DNA of 64,000 nucleotides, taken from positions 139,186-203,185 of the forward strand of contig NW_013657664.1 in the NCBI RefSeq assembly GCF_000142905.1, given 5' to 3'. Under the pieces are notes generated by a model. That model worked only from the letters and a program-made list of their open reading frames with translations, was not told where the DNA came from and did no database searches. The translations under genes and the position numbers were made by a program. The DNA is from Thecamonas trahens ATCC 50062. Its lineage: Eukaryota > Apusozoa > Apusomonadida > Apusomonadidae. Numbering within the stretch: position 1 is the stretch's first letter; each line of letters opens with the position of its first letter. Shown here one piece after another: positions 40,027-49,706 of the stretch.

Positions 40027-43000
40027 GGTGCCACAGCGTCTGGTCTGAGAACGTGGACCGCGTACGAGACGGACTTTGAAGCAAACCACGAGTACTCGTT
40101 GTCGAGGACCAGGTCGTACCGGCCAGCCTTGGGTGCCACGAACCAGCGACGGTACGGTGAATCTGCCGCAAAGAGAATGACCTGGTGGTGGAAGGCGACC
40201 GGCTCGCTGTTGCGCTTACGATACTCGACGGCAAGGCCGACGTCGAGGTGGTGGACTTTGGCGGCAAACGAGATGACGGTGCCCGGAGTTGGGGCGTTGA
40301 TGCGAATGCGCTGGACCGAGCCGGCCTCGACCGACACGCTGCCGCGTGCCGCCGGCTCGGCGAGCATGCTGACTGTTGGAAGCGCGAGCGTCGGCAGGAG
40401 CGGCGGTGGCGACTCGGGCTCGTCGAGCGCGTCGAGTACCTGCTGCGCCGACGAGCGGATGAGCGGCGTCGCACCGTTGAGGGCGAGGACTTGGAGCCTC
40501 AGCCCGACCTGGAGCGTCTCGAACACCTCGCCGAGCAGAGTGTAGCCAGGCTCACGGAGCGGGAGCGTGGTGAGAAGGCCAAGGCCGATGGCCTGAAGCG
40601 CCGTCCGCCGCGAACAAATGCAGGCAGCCACCACAAACTCAAACGACTCGAGCTTGGTGAGCTTGGCGAGGACATGCGGAATGTGGGCATAGATGAGGGC
40701 ACAGACTGAGGCGGCGGCGATCGAGCGAACACCACCATTGGGCGCCTTGCACAGCGAGGTCATGACCGCTAGAGAGAGGTCCAGCAGCTCCTCCAGCGTC
40801 CCACCACCGTTGGTGAGGACAAGCGCGAGTCCCTTGAGAGCCGCACGGACGCGCTCAAGCTCAATGCCAGAGACCAGCTCAGCTGACTTGTCTTCTTCGA
40901 GCAGCTCGAGAAAGTAGTTGCCGAGGGCAATGACTCGGTTGACCTCTGGCTGCGCACGCGGAAGCGCCTCAAAGAACCCGCCGGCCCGCGCCGAGTCAAA
41001 GGCTGGCTCGTCCGGCACCCGGGCCTCGGTGCCGGACCACGCGTTGATGCAGTTGATCTTGGACCGGCGAACCTTGAACCCGGCCCGAGAGACAGAGCCG
41101 GCGATGCGGACGAGATCCTCGATGGCGGCAAGCCGCGCCTCGGGCGACTCTGCGCGGCGGGCGACACGCATCTTGAGGCGGAACTCGACAGCTAGGCCGC
41201 CGGTGCTCTCGACGTGGGGCGAGGCGAGCTTGGGCAAGCTTTCCGCCGCATCACCATACGCCGAGCCGCCTTGATCCGACGGGGTGCTCGCGACGACCGG
41301 CGCTGGAACGAGCTCAAAGGCTTCGACGGCGTCGTCGCTTGTGGGCCAGCGGAGCGCGGTGAGGCGCGAGGCGAGGCGCGAAGCTGCCAGCCGCTCGCGG
41401 ACCGCACCCGACACAAAGATCGGGGCGCTGTCAGGTCTCGCACCCGACGGTCCCTCTGCGGGCGGAGGCGGAGGCGGAGGTGCGAGCTCAGCTAGCCGCG
41501 ACGCAAGCGAGACTGGCTCGCCCCAGTGGATGTCAGTGTTGGGCGCGAGGAGGAGCTCGCCGGTGTGAAGGCCAAGGCCGAGGAGGGGGACCCGCGAGTC
41601 GGCAAGAGCTTTGCGGTTGTAGAACGTAAACTCGTCATGGAGCGCGAGGGCGGCGTCGAGCGCTGCCGCCACGTCATTGAAGACAAAGAGCGTCTCCTCG
41701 AGCACGGTCCCGCCGCCCTGGCTCACCACCTTGGATGCGAGCTGGAGCGCGGCTTGCTTGAGGCCGATAGTGTGGATGACACCGTAAGACTTGGTGGTCG
41801 ACGACCAGTCAACGCCGTACATGAGCACCGTCCGTGTCTGCATGTAGCGCTCGCGGAGCTCGGCCTCGACAGCAGCGCGGGCTGATCGCGACGGAAGGCT
41901 GAGACGAGCGAGGGCGTCTCGCTCAAAGTCGAGCTCGCCTGCAGGCGGAGCGGACACTACAAGCTGGCCTGGATAGACGTAGGCAAGATCCGGGCGAGGC
42001 GAGCCCGAGACGGAGAGAACCTCTGCACCACGCGACGAGATGTCCAGCGTGGTAAAGGCCGAGGCGTCATGGTCGAGGTAAGCAGCCACAGTGGCGTCCA
42101 CCAGAACCTCGCCCTTGGCAGCCAGGTCTGCGGCGAGGACAAAGGCCGAGTCAACTGGCGGGCCAAAGTACTTACCGGTGAGCAGGTCTTGGACGACGGC
42201 GCCACCGTGAGCGACGCCAACGCCCGACATGCGGATCTTGTCGTCGTCGCAAGCAAGCGAGCGGTTGTAGGCGTCGACCACGGGCTTGACTTGCAGCGCA
42301 GCGGCGACGGCCGACGCAGGCTCGGCGAAGAGGATGTACAGCTTGTCGGCCTCGGCTTCAACGCACAGGGCACCGTGGGCAGCCATGAGCTCCCCCATCA
42401 GGACCCGCATTCGCATCACCAGTGATGCGTAGTGCACAATGCCATGCTTGCGGGTGATGCGGGAGAAGCCGGCCATGTGGGTGACCACTACCGAGACCGG
42501 CGACGAGAACGCGGCGATCGACGAGTTGTGCGGATGTGGGCGAAGGACCGGCGGATCGCTTGGTGCGAGGGAGGACTCGGTGGTCGCGTCATGGACGCGG
42601 AGAACATCGATCGGCGGTGCGAGCGAGGCGACAGGCACCTCACGGGCGCAGGCAGCCGAGGCAACGCTGGTGGCGGCCAGCGTGAGCGATGCAAGGCTGG
42701 CCGGGTTCTCACGCTCAATGGCAGTGAGGGAAGCAGCCTCGACAACAAGAGTGGCGGCGCTAGGCGCAGCGCCTGCCAGCTCACGCGCGAGCTCGAGAGC
42801 CGAGCCCCAGACCACATCAGTCTCTGGCCCGACGAGAACCCGACCAGAGGCCAGACCGAGGCCGCGGAGCGGGACAGGCGCATTATCATGGGCAGCGAGA
42901 ACATGGCCGCCAAGCGCCGACTGGAGGGTGCGGCCAGCAGCAAAGGCCGCGGGTGCGGTGGGGAAGAGCGCTAGGCTTGCCGAGACGGCAAAGCCACCTG

Positions 43001-45371
43001 CGGCAGCCACAGTATTCTTGACTAGGACAAAGACCTCTTGTTGGGAGGCGAGGAGGGCCGAGGGCTTGATGGCAGCCACCAAGCTTGCCCAGTCGACGTG
43101 AATGGCAAGGGCGACGAGCGGGGTGATGAAACGCGATCCGGCGGCAGTAAGCTCGTCGTCAGAGCCCGTTGTGTAGGCCTGCAGCAACGCGGTGACAAAG
43201 TCCTCTGCAGCTTGAGGGATGGGAATACCAAAGTGAGTGATGGACTCGTAGCGAGCGGGGTCGTAGCGGAAGCGCGGACCCTTTAGCTTGCCTCCGACAA
43301 CAAAAGCAGGATGAGCGGCTTCAGGAGTGGAGGTTGCAGGATCGAAACTGAGCGACACGAGGGCCGACGAAGTTGCGACCTGGCGGTAGAGCGGGTCAGC
43401 GATGAGGACCTTGCCACCATTCGCAGGCGAGTTGGCCAGAGCAAGTGCTGCTGTGACCGGCCCGCCCACAAACTTGTCAGTCTGGAGATCCTGGAGAAGG
43501 TTTGGGCCCCAGGCAGCACCAACTCCAGCGAGGGCAGCAGCCCACGACGGGTTTGGCGAGCTGGCATTGATCTTGGCAATCAAGCGCGGGATGAGGCTTG
43601 CTGCGGCGACGGCGGCATCGCCCGAGTCAAAGACGGCGAACGCAGAGTTGCTGTCAAACTCGACAAGGAGCGCACCGTGGAACTGAAAGAGAGCAAGAAG
43701 GGCCTGACGGACCTTGAGCAGACTCGCGGCCCACGCAAGCGGGCCGACGGCGGTTGGCCGCGGAGCGTCCAGGACCGAGACAACACAGGCGACTGGGGCT
43801 TGGAAGTGGCGAATGGCCGGTGAATCAGAGACGGTGCCTTCAGCCGAGGCGACAACGTCGCAGGCAGGCATGCTGTCTGTTGACGCGGCGGCAGCGGTGG
43901 GGAGTGCGAGATGTGGAGTGGCAGGCGATGGATTTCGAGAGCTCGAGGGCGGAGAGCCAGGCGGAGAGCCAGGCGGCGGGGGCTTGGTCGGTTGAACAAC
44001 GACTGCACCGTCGGAGCGCGGAGAAAGGGCGAGGGTGGCGAGAAGGGCGGTGGCATCGTGGTCCTTCGAGGCGGTGAGCGCGGCATAGAGGGAGTTAGCG
44101 ATGACGAGCTCGCCTGGCGCGGCGCCAGGTGCCACAGCGAGGGAGCGGGCGGCAAAAACCGGCTCACCCCAGTGGACGTCAGTGTCCGGAGCGAGGAGGA
44201 GCTTGCCCGAGGCTGCGCCAAAGGCCAGAACGGGGATGGGTGAGTCACCGATAGTGTTGTGAAGGGCGATGGCGGAGCGGATCTCTAGTGCTGCCGAGAG
44301 AGCATTGACCGGCGACTCGAAGCACATGAGCGCCGGGTCGAGCATGGCGCCCTGGTACGACTCAACAATGGGACGGATTAGGCCTGCTGTGGCTTGTTGG
44401 GCAGCGAGCGAGGCCACGACACCGGTGGTCTCGGTGAGCGGGACCCAATTGTAGCCCACGGCGACGACTGCAGTCTCGCGAATGTACTTTGCCGAAAGCC
44501 GCTTGTCAACAGCAGCAAGCTTGGCGCGCGACGCCGAGAACCGCTTGAGCAGAGCAGAGACAAAGGGCGAGCTGGGCGGCGGAAGACTCGCGAGAGCGGC
44601 GGGCTCAAAGCCCGGCGGATGGTAGGCGTCGAGCGCCACAGTGGTGATGCTGTTGTTGCTGGGGTAGAGGACGAGACCGTCCGGCAGGGGGTGGTCGGCG
44701 AGCGAAGCCATTGCGGCTGGTGTGAGGACAAGCGGAGCGGAATCTGAGGCGGCTTGAAGGACGGCCTTGGCTTCGTCCACAAGTGGGCCGTGGAGCGAAC
44801 CGGTGGTGGCATCCTGGGCAAGGGACTCGCCGTCGCCGGCAGTGACGGCTACGCCTGCGAGGCGCAGGTGCCATTCCGGCGACGGGGCTTGGCCCTCGTT
44901 GAAGGCCGCCAGTACGCATGGGACGGCAGCGGCAGCAGCCAGCGCATCAAGCGGCGAAGTGAAGACGGCGTAGGTGGTTGGGCCATCGTGTTCAATGCAG
45001 ACCGAGTGGCCCGAGGCAAGGATGGTGGCCACCAGCTGGCGTGCCTTGAGCACAAGCGCAGCGTAGTGGACGAGGGTGGTAGAAGGCGGGGTCTGTGGCG
45101 TGGTCTGGACGATGACCACCGCCACAGGTGCGGCGAATGTAGTTGCTGACGGCTGCGAGGGTGACGGGGAAAGGGGTGAGGGTGAGGACGGACGGTGAGT
45201 GTGGAGAGAGCGCGAGGGAGGAGGAGGAAGGCAGGATCGAAAGGCGCTCGTCCCCCACGTCACCACGTACAGGACCGACGAGGGGTGCCGCCGAGGCTGG
45301 GGCGTCGAGCTGGGGAGGAGTTTGCGGATTCTGCGGCGGGGTGAAAGCAGCTGTGACTGCTCGTTGCCCAT
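40023..45371 (-). CDS. Giant protein with six tandem class III cyclase-homology domains and a C-terminal GOLD domain
   Basis: 1782 residues, ATG 45371. The N-terminus MGNEQSQ fits an N-myristoylation site (Gly2, Ser6). Six nucleotide-cyclase-like domains lie at about residues 79-224, 300-437, 524-667, 747-884, 952-1104 and 1177-1330. They alternate in type. Odd ones contain G-P-x-V-x2-A after a TG-K/S-x-F/L-x-G turn (TGKYFGPPVDSA). Even ones contain LLLAPDTDVHWGEPV-type turns (TDIHWGEPVSLASRL). The first metal-site Asp is replaced in most copies (THMAGF instead of ADIVGF), so catalysis is doubtful. A helical ARM-like region (1360-1650) follows, then a GOLD-type beta domain ending YDLVLDNEYSWFASKSVSYA. 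It is probably a membrane-tethered nucleotide sensor or pseudocyclase scaffold. An in-frame intron of about 114 nt near the N-terminus (45153-45266) is possible. Confidence 0.8.
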   Translation of the reverse strand: MGNEQSQLLSPRRRIRKLLPSSTPQPRRHPSSVLYVVTWGTSAFRSCLPPPPSRSLHTHRPSSPSPLSPSPSQPSATTFAAPVAVVIVQTTPQTPPSTTLVHYAALVLKARQLVATILASGHSVCIEHDGPTTYAVFTSPLDALAAAAAVPCVLAAFNEGQAPSPEWHLRLAGVAVTAGDGESLAQDATTGSLHGPLVDEAKAVLQAASDSAPLVLTPAAMASLADHPLPDGLVLYPSNNSITTVALDAYHPPGFEPAALASLPPPSSPFVSALLKRFSASRAKLAAVDKRLSAKYIRETAVVAVGYNWVPLTETTGVVASLAAQQATAGLIRPIVESYQGAMLDPALMCFESPVNALSAALEIRSAIALHNTIGDSPIPVLAFGAASGKLLLAPDTDVHWGEPVFAARSLAVAPGAAPGELVIANSLYAALTASKDHDATALLATLALSPRSDGAVVVQPTKPPPPGSPPGSPPSSSRNPSPATPHLALPTAAAASTDSMPACDVVASAEGTVSDSPAIRHFQAPVACVVSVLDAPRPTAVGPLAWAASLLKVRQALLALFQFHGALLVEFDSNSAFAVFDSGDAAVAAASLIPRLIAKINASSPNPSWAAALAGVGAAWGPNLLQDLQTDKFVGGPVTAALALANSPANGGKVLIADPLYRQVATSSALVSLSFDPATSTPEAAHPAFVVGGKLKGPRFRYDPARYESITHFGIPIPQAAEDFVTALLQAYTTGSDDELTAAGSRFITPLVALAIHVDWASLVAAIKPSALLASQQEVFVLVKNTVAAAGGFAVSASLALFPTAPAAFAAGRTLQSALGGHVLAAHDNAPVPLRGLGLASGRVLVGPETDVVWGSALELARELAGAAPSAATLVVEAASLTAIERENPASLASLTLAATSVASAACAREVPVASLAPPIDVLRVHDATTESSLAPSDPPVLRPHPHNSSIAAFSSPVSVVVTHMAGFSRITRKHGIVHYASLVMRMRVLMGELMAAHGALCVEAEADKLYILFAEPASAVAAALQVKPVVDAYNRSLACDDDKIRMSGVGVAHGGAVVQDLLTGKYFGPPVDSAFVLAADLAAKGEVLVDATVAAYLDHDASAFTTLDISSRGAEVLSVSGSPRPDLAYVYPGQLVVSAPPAGELDFERDALARLSLPSRSARAAVEAELRERYMQTRTVLMYGVDWSSTTKSYGVIHTIGLKQAALQLASKVVSQGGGTVLEETLFVFNDVAAALDAALALHDEFTFYNRKALADSRVPLLGLGLHTGELLLAPNTDIHWGEPVSLASRLAELAPPPPPPPAEGPSGARPDSAPIFVSGAVRERLAASRLASRLTALRWPTSDDAVEAFELVPAPVVASTPSDQGGSAYGDAAESLPKLASPHVESTGGLAVEFRLKMRVARRAESPEARLAAIEDLVRIAGSVSRAGFKVRRSKINCINAWSGTEARVPDEPAFDSARAGGFFEALPRAQPEVNRVIALGNYFLELLEEDKSAELVSGIELERVRAALKGLALVLTNGGGTLEELLDLSLAVMTSLCKAPNGGVRSIAAASVCALIYAHIPHVLAKLTKLESFEFVVAACICSRRTALQAIGLGLLTTLPLREPGYTLLGEVFETLQVGLRLQVLALNGATPLIRSSAQQVLDALDEPESPPPLLPTLALPTVSMLAEPAARGSVSVEAGSVQRIRINAPTPGTVISFAAKVHHLDVGLAVEYRKRNSEPVAFHHQVILFAADSPYRRWFVAPKAGRYDLVLDNEYSWFASKSVSYAVHVLRPDAVAP
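45153..45266 (-). other. Possible in-frame intron in the cyclase-homology gene
   Basis: The sense strand here ends with a pyrimidine-rich CCTTTCCCCGTCACCCTCGC then AG, the best acceptor shape in the window, and starts with GTGGTGACG. Length 114 nt, a multiple of three with no stop, so the frame is open whether or not it is spliced. It would remove a Ser/Pro/His-rich stretch just before the first cyclase domain. Confidence 0.45.
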
Positions 45372-45574
45372 GGCCGGCGGGGTGCAGTGGGAGGGAGTGT
45401 GGGGAGTGTGCGGGGTGGGTGTGGGTGGGGTGGGGTAGGGTGGGGTGTGTGGGGGTGAGCGGCGGCCGGTGGGCTGTGGCCGGAAGTGGCGGGTTGATGC
45501 TGGTCGAACGACAGGCACCAGCACTTGTTGCGTCGAGTGCCGTGTCGTATTTGGGTACTCGAGTCACGTGCGCC
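45372..45574. promoter_or_regulatory. Short divergent promoter between cyclase-homology and glucoamylase genes
   Basis: Only 203 nt separate the two start codons, so both promoters and leaders must fit here. It holds a G-rich tract GGGTGTGGGTGGGGTGGGGT at about 45415-45435, C-rich with CACAC on the minus sense strand. No TATA-like box is obvious. Confidence 0.55.
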
Positions 45575-47249
45575 ATGCAAGCGAGGACGACGATGGCAAC
45601 GGTAATGGGAGTGGTGCTGGTGGCGCTGGTGGCGGTGGTGAGCGGGCAGAACTGCTCGCTCCCTGACAGCGACAAGGTCAACTGTGGGCATGTGGGGACG
45701 ACGCAGGCCGAGTGTGGAGCACACGGCTGCTGCTGGGCGCCTGAGGGCAAGGTAGGTTGAAAAGCGGAGGGGGAGTGGGGGGGGGGGGGGGTGGGGGGGT
45801 GGGAAAGCTGTGCGACTCACGAAGCGATGGGTGGGCGTTGTGACATGGTGGTATGTGGTGCTTGTGGGTGGCGGGAGCGGGAGATAGAACTCGGGGACGC
45901 CGTGGTGCTTTTATCCGGCGGGTGGGCCTGTGCCTGGTGGTGCGCCGTTTAACGCGACCGAGGTGGCGATGATGCGTGGGTTCATGCGGGCGAACCTGAA
46001 TATTGATAACCTGGGTGGCGTTGTTGCCTCGCCGGATCGCAACACGCCAGGTGGAACGTACTACTGGAACTGGGAGCGCGACGCGGCGCTGTCGATGCGG
46101 ATGTGGTACGAGCACTCGGACGACTCGGCAAGCAACCTGGCGGCGATGATGGACTCGTACGTCCAGTGGGTGCTTCGGGCGCAGAACCAGGTTGATCCGA
46201 ATGGAATTGATATCCGTGCGGAGCCCAAGTATCATCTGCCCAATGCCAACGTGTTTACCGGAGGATGGTGCCGGCCGCAGGATGACGGGCCGGCGCTGCG
46301 GTCAACGACGCTCATTCTGTTTGCGACGGATCTGCTGGCGTCCAACTCGATGAGCTACGTGGCCAAGTACCTGTGGACCGGCTCTGAGAGCCATTATCAC
46401 GGTGGGGCCATCAAGTATGATCTTGACTATGTGGCAGCCAACTGGGCGTCGGACACTTGCGATCTGTGGGAGGAGCTGCGGTCGAACGACTTTTTCTGGA
46501 ACCGGTACAACTACTACCGGGCGCTGGTGGATGGTGCGGCGTTTGCGACCAAGATGGGTGACTCTGAGTCTGCGGCGACGTACTCTGCGGCGGCGGGCAA
46601 GGTACTTGCGGCGCTCGGCGACCACTGGAACGGGCAGTTTATTCAGGAGTCGAGCAACCGGCAGAAGGGTGCGTCGGTCATCTGTGCTCTCAACGACGCG
46701 TACATGGGATCGTCGGTGGAAGCCAACTTTGCGCCGACCTCGTCGTGGGTGGCGGCAACGGTGAACGTGCTCTCGGCAACTTTCACCGACATGTTCAAGA
46801 TCAATACCATCGACACTCAGAACGGCATCCCGGGAGTTCTCTACGGGCGGTACGCTGGTGACACGTATGCAGGTGGCAACCCGTGGATTCTCACCACCGC
46901 CGCGCTTGCGCAGCTGCACTATCGGGCTGCAAGCGAGGTGGTCAACGTTGGCAAGCTGCCGCATGACGCGCTCCCGCACTATGCCGAGATGTTCGGCGAG
47001 AGCGCAGAGTCGCTGGGTAAGCTCTCCGTCGCCAACTTTGCGCTTCGGCTCGCATCGGCCGGCGACGGCGTTCTCGAGCGCATTCGCTATCATGTTGCTG
47101 GCGCTGGCTTCCACCTCTCGGAGCAGCTCGACCGCGACACCGGGTTCGAGATGTCGGCCACCGACCTCACCTGGTCTTACGCCAACGTGCTCAAGGCGGT
47201 TGCTGCTCGCGATGCCTTTGTCGTTGCTTACGAGCGCATGATGGCTTGA
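45575..47249 (+). CDS. Secreted GH15 glucoamylase with N-terminal trefoil (P-type) domain
   Basis: Exons 45575-45751 and 45888-47249, 512 residues. A signal peptide (MATVMGVVLVALVAVVSG core) is followed by a trefoil domain: CSLPDSDKVNCGH, then CGAHGCCWAPEGK at the exon end and NSGTPWCFYP after it, so the intron is inside the trefoil and phase is exact. The GH15 catalytic domain shows YYWNWERDAALSMRMW, the substrate-site WCRPQDDGPALRSTTL, DLWEELRSNDFFW, YAGGNPWILTTAALAQLHYR and the C-terminal DLTWSYANVLKAV. Glucoamylases release glucose from starch or glycogen ends; a secreted or phagosomal role in digesting food is likely. Trefoils usually accompany GH31 enzymes, so this pairing with GH15 is uncommon as far as I know. 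Second in-frame ATG at 45593. Confidence 0.92.
45752..45887 (+). other. Intron of the glucoamylase gene (136 nt)
   Basis: Donor GTAGGTTG, acceptor GAGATAG, phase 0, with a run of 15 G about 28 nt after the donor and more G runs behind it. It splits the trefoil domain between CCWAPEGK and NSGTPWCFYP. Confidence 0.93.
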
Positions 47250-47266
47250 GTCGTAAAACGCAAGAG

Positions 47267-48670
47267 CTATGTGGATGTTGCGCTCGATGAGGACACGAGC
47301 GCGAGATGCCGTGGTGTGGAGCGTGACTTGGAGCGAGACTTGGAGCGAGACTTGGAGCGAGACTTGGAGCGTGAGCAGCTTGACGTGGCCGAGTAGCCAC
47401 CAGAGAGGCGCCTTGGCTTTGATTTGGACTTGGACTTGGACTTGGACTTGACCTTGCCCTTGTGGCGAGACTTGGCCTTGAACTTGGATTTGGACTTGGA
47501 CTTGGCCTTCTTGGCCTTCTTGGCCTTCTTGACCTTTTTGGCTTGGTTTTGAGCCATGATTTTGGAGCGAATCTTCTCCAGCATAAGCAGACGCAGTTCT
47601 TCTTCACGCTCGGCATCACCGGCCTCGACAGCAGCGAGGAGGTCCGATGCGCCCGACAAGGACGAATCGTCAATGAGATCGTTAAGACCCGAGAGTGAGG
47701 AGGCGTCGCTGGTATGACTGATGTCAGCAGCAGCCTTGCTGCTCGAGTTTGAGCCCTTAAGGTGTGGCGTAGCCGGAAGAACCGGGCTTGGAAGCGACGG
47801 CAGGCTGTCTGGCAGGCTCTCGGCAGACGGCTGGGGAGCAAGAGCGGTGCCGGGGATGGAGAGCTCGCCTGCGCGGTATGCAGTGATGTAACGGACCAAG
47901 TACGGGCGGGTGAGGATGTCATGGACCATGGGCCTGTTCTTGGGATCCTTCTGCAGAAGCAGATCGACGAGGTCAAGGAGGTCAGCGGAGTACCACTCGG
48001 GCAAAGGGCGATAGGTACCCTTGCGGATCTTGAGGACAAGTCCCTTGAAGTTTCGGGCCTCGAACGGCATGCGGAGAGTGCAGAGCTCGTACAAGATGCA
48101 GCCGAGGGCCCAGACATCCGACTTTGCGTTGTACGGCTGCTCGGCGCAAATTTCGGGCGAGAGGTAGTATGGCGTGCCGATGGCGGTCCGTGCAGACTCG
48201 AGCGTGCCCGCCAGCGGTTTGGCAACACCAAAGTCGCCCAACTTGATCTCTCCGGACAGGGTGATGAAAACATTCTGGGCCTTGAGGTCTCGGTGCAGAA
48301 TCTTGTGCCCGTGCACGTACTCCAGGGCGAGGGCGAGCGGGATAAACACTGCCATGACCTCGTCTTCGGAGAGCAGGATCGTGTTTCGCGACTTGAGCAT
48401 GAGCGAGACGTCGCCGCCGCCGGCATGCTCCATCACAATGTTCATCTTGCCCTCGCTCTCGATGGCCTCCACAAACTGGATCACGTTTGGGTGGTCGAGC
48501 CTCGCCAGTGTTGCAGCCTCGGTCCGAGCTGCGGCCACGGCTTTGTCGTCAAAGTCGGCGAGATCGATGAGCTTGTGTACATACTGTGCCCCAGTCTCCA
48601 CGTCCTCTACAAGGAACACACTGCCGGACGAGCCCTTGCCGACCACGCCGAGCCTGTGGTAGCGCTCCAT
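47267..48670 (-). CDS. NEK-family Ser/Thr protein kinase with Lys/Ser-rich tail
   Basis: 467 residues from ATG 48670 (MERYHRLGVVGKGSSGSVF), which matches the short N-terminus of NEKs; the frame is open to another ATG at 48991 that adds 107 low-complexity residues. The kinase domain is complete: GKGSSG loop, YVHKLI lysine, HRDLKAQNVF near 124, DFG near 144, GTPYYLSPEIC in the activation segment and KSDVWALGCILYELCTL. The GTPYYLSPE string is typical of NEKs, which act in mitosis and ciliary or flagellar control. After about residue 330 come Ser-rich segments, an acidic helix (VEAGDAEREEELRLLMLEKI) and a long tail of KSKSKS and RSKSRSKS repeats, encoded by 12-nt tandem repeats at 47320-47385. 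The basic tail may bind nucleic acid or microtubules. Confidence 0.9.
   Translation of the reverse strand: MERYHRLGVVGKGSSGSVFLVEDVETGAQYVHKLIDLADFDDKAVAAARTEAATLARLDHPNVIQFVEAIESEGKMNIVMEHAGGGDVSLMLKSRNTILLSEDEVMAVFIPLALALEYVHGHKILHRDLKAQNVFITLSGEIKLGDFGVAKPLAGTLESARTAIGTPYYLSPEICAEQPYNAKSDVWALGCILYELCTLRMPFEARNFKGLVLKIRKGTYRPLPEWYSADLLDLVDLLLQKDPKNRPMVHDILTRPYLVRYITAYRAGELSIPGTALAPQPSAESLPDSLPSLPSPVLPATPHLKGSNSSSKAAADISHTSDASSLSGLNDLIDDSSLSGASDLLAAVEAGDAEREEELRLLMLEKIRSKIMAQNQAKKVKKAKKAKKAKSKSKSKFKAKSRHKGKVKSKSKSKSKSKPRRLSGGYSATSSCSRSKSRSKSRSKSRSKSRSTPRHLALVSSSSATST
47320..47386 (-). repeat. 12-nt tandem repeats encoding the RSKS tail of the NEK kinase
   Basis: Four to five copies of GACTTGGAGCGA on the plus strand; on the coding strand they give RSKS units. 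A related GACTTG hexamer series lies at about 47425-47450. Confidence 0.9.
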
Positions 48671-49017
48671 GGACGTGTGCAAGAGAGCAAAGTGTGCGGG
48701 TGAGGGGGCTGTGTCAGGCCCTCGGCCGGTTGCGGGGTATGAGGACCGTAGGCGAGTGGGGAGATTAGAGAGCGGCGTGCAAGCTTCCTGTGAGGAAGCC
48801 TGAAGCAGTGGAGTGCCATGTGGTGAGGTTGGAAGCGGGTATGCCTTTGGCTGCGGCTGGCTAGGTGAGCCGAAGTAGCGTGGTCGAGTTGCGTTCGACA
48901 ACCAACCGGCGGGCTGGCCATGGCCGGGCTGCGGACTGGCCACAGCTTGGCCGGCCTTGGGCTTGCCATGGTGGGGGATTGGGCTTGCCATGGCATGGCG
49001 AGGCTTTTTGCGTCACA

Positions 49018-49150
49018 TCGCGAACACCCCCCACCGTTGCGCCGGCAAGGTGCTCCTCATCGACGAGGCGTATAACCGAAATGACGCGCTCCCATCATTG
49101 CGCGCCGCGTTACGCGCGCGCGGATCACCGATGCCGACGTGGTGTACGGC
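49018..49150 (+). pseudogene. Possible fragment of an AAA+ ATPase (Walker B region)
   Basis: One plus-strand frame encodes IANTPHRCAGKVLLIDEAYN and then RNDALPSLRAALRARG. The block A-G-x-VLLIDEAY is the Walker B neighbourhood of CbxX/CfqX-type AAA proteins (usually GGVLFIDEAY). No P-loop or arginine finger is found nearby and frames are interrupted, so at best it is a decayed fragment. Confidence 0.25.
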
Positions 49151-49466
49151 GCGCGCGAGTCGAGCCGGTCGCTCGCGGGATTCGTCATCTCACGGCCGAG
49201 CGGTGGTGTGATGGGTGAGATGGGAGGATGGGGCGTGTGGCAGAACAAGAGCCGGCGGAAGGGACGTGGAGGCGGTGGGGTCGCAGCCGAGCCGGGGCCG
49301 CGGTGGGAGGGCGGGCCAAAGTATCGGGCGGAGGGACCGAGGAAGAAGAGGAAGGGGGAGGAGAACAGGGGAAGAAAATGAAGTCAGTTATGTTTGTTTC
49401 TTGGTGTAGCGCTTGGATGCGCGCGTCTCCTTACCGGCCCTGGGTGAGAGAGCCGACGATGAGGGT

Positions 49467-49706
49467 GCCGTGGCGTGCGCGCCGCACCGAGCTCCTTACC
49501 GGCTGCCGTGGAGCGGGCCGACGCTTGCGTTCAAGCTGGGGCATTCGAGTTCGATGGCGTTGCGGGTAGTGCCGGCCGAGAGTCGTTGTGGGCAAGAGTG
49601 CGCAGCCTCCTCGCCGATCCTTCGTTGAGGACCGACCAACAGAGGTGCCGAGACGTGCGCGCCGCACCGAGGTCCTTGCCGGCCGCCACGGGAGGCAGGC
49701 CAACGC
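49467..49706. repeat. Two diverged copies of a ~65-nt segment
   Basis: Segments at about 49467-49531 and 49641-49706 share CGTGCGCGCCGCACCGAG and flanking bases with scattered differences. They are about 174 nt apart. Possibly a decayed tandem duplication or repeat-protein relic. Confidence 0.6.

Noticed and set aside
45410-45445. Telomere-like GGTGGGGTAGGGTGGGG string
   Set aside because: Short irregular G-rich tract within a divergent promoter; no regular repeat unit.
47762-48703. Plus-strand open frame of 313 codons across the NEK kinase
   Set aside because: Antisense to a complete, well-recognised kinase domain.
48671-48991. 107-residue N-terminal extension of the NEK kinase
   Set aside because: Low-complexity His/Pro/Ser sequence; NEK proteins normally begin a few residues before the kinase domain, as at ATG 48670. 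Kept as an alternative only.
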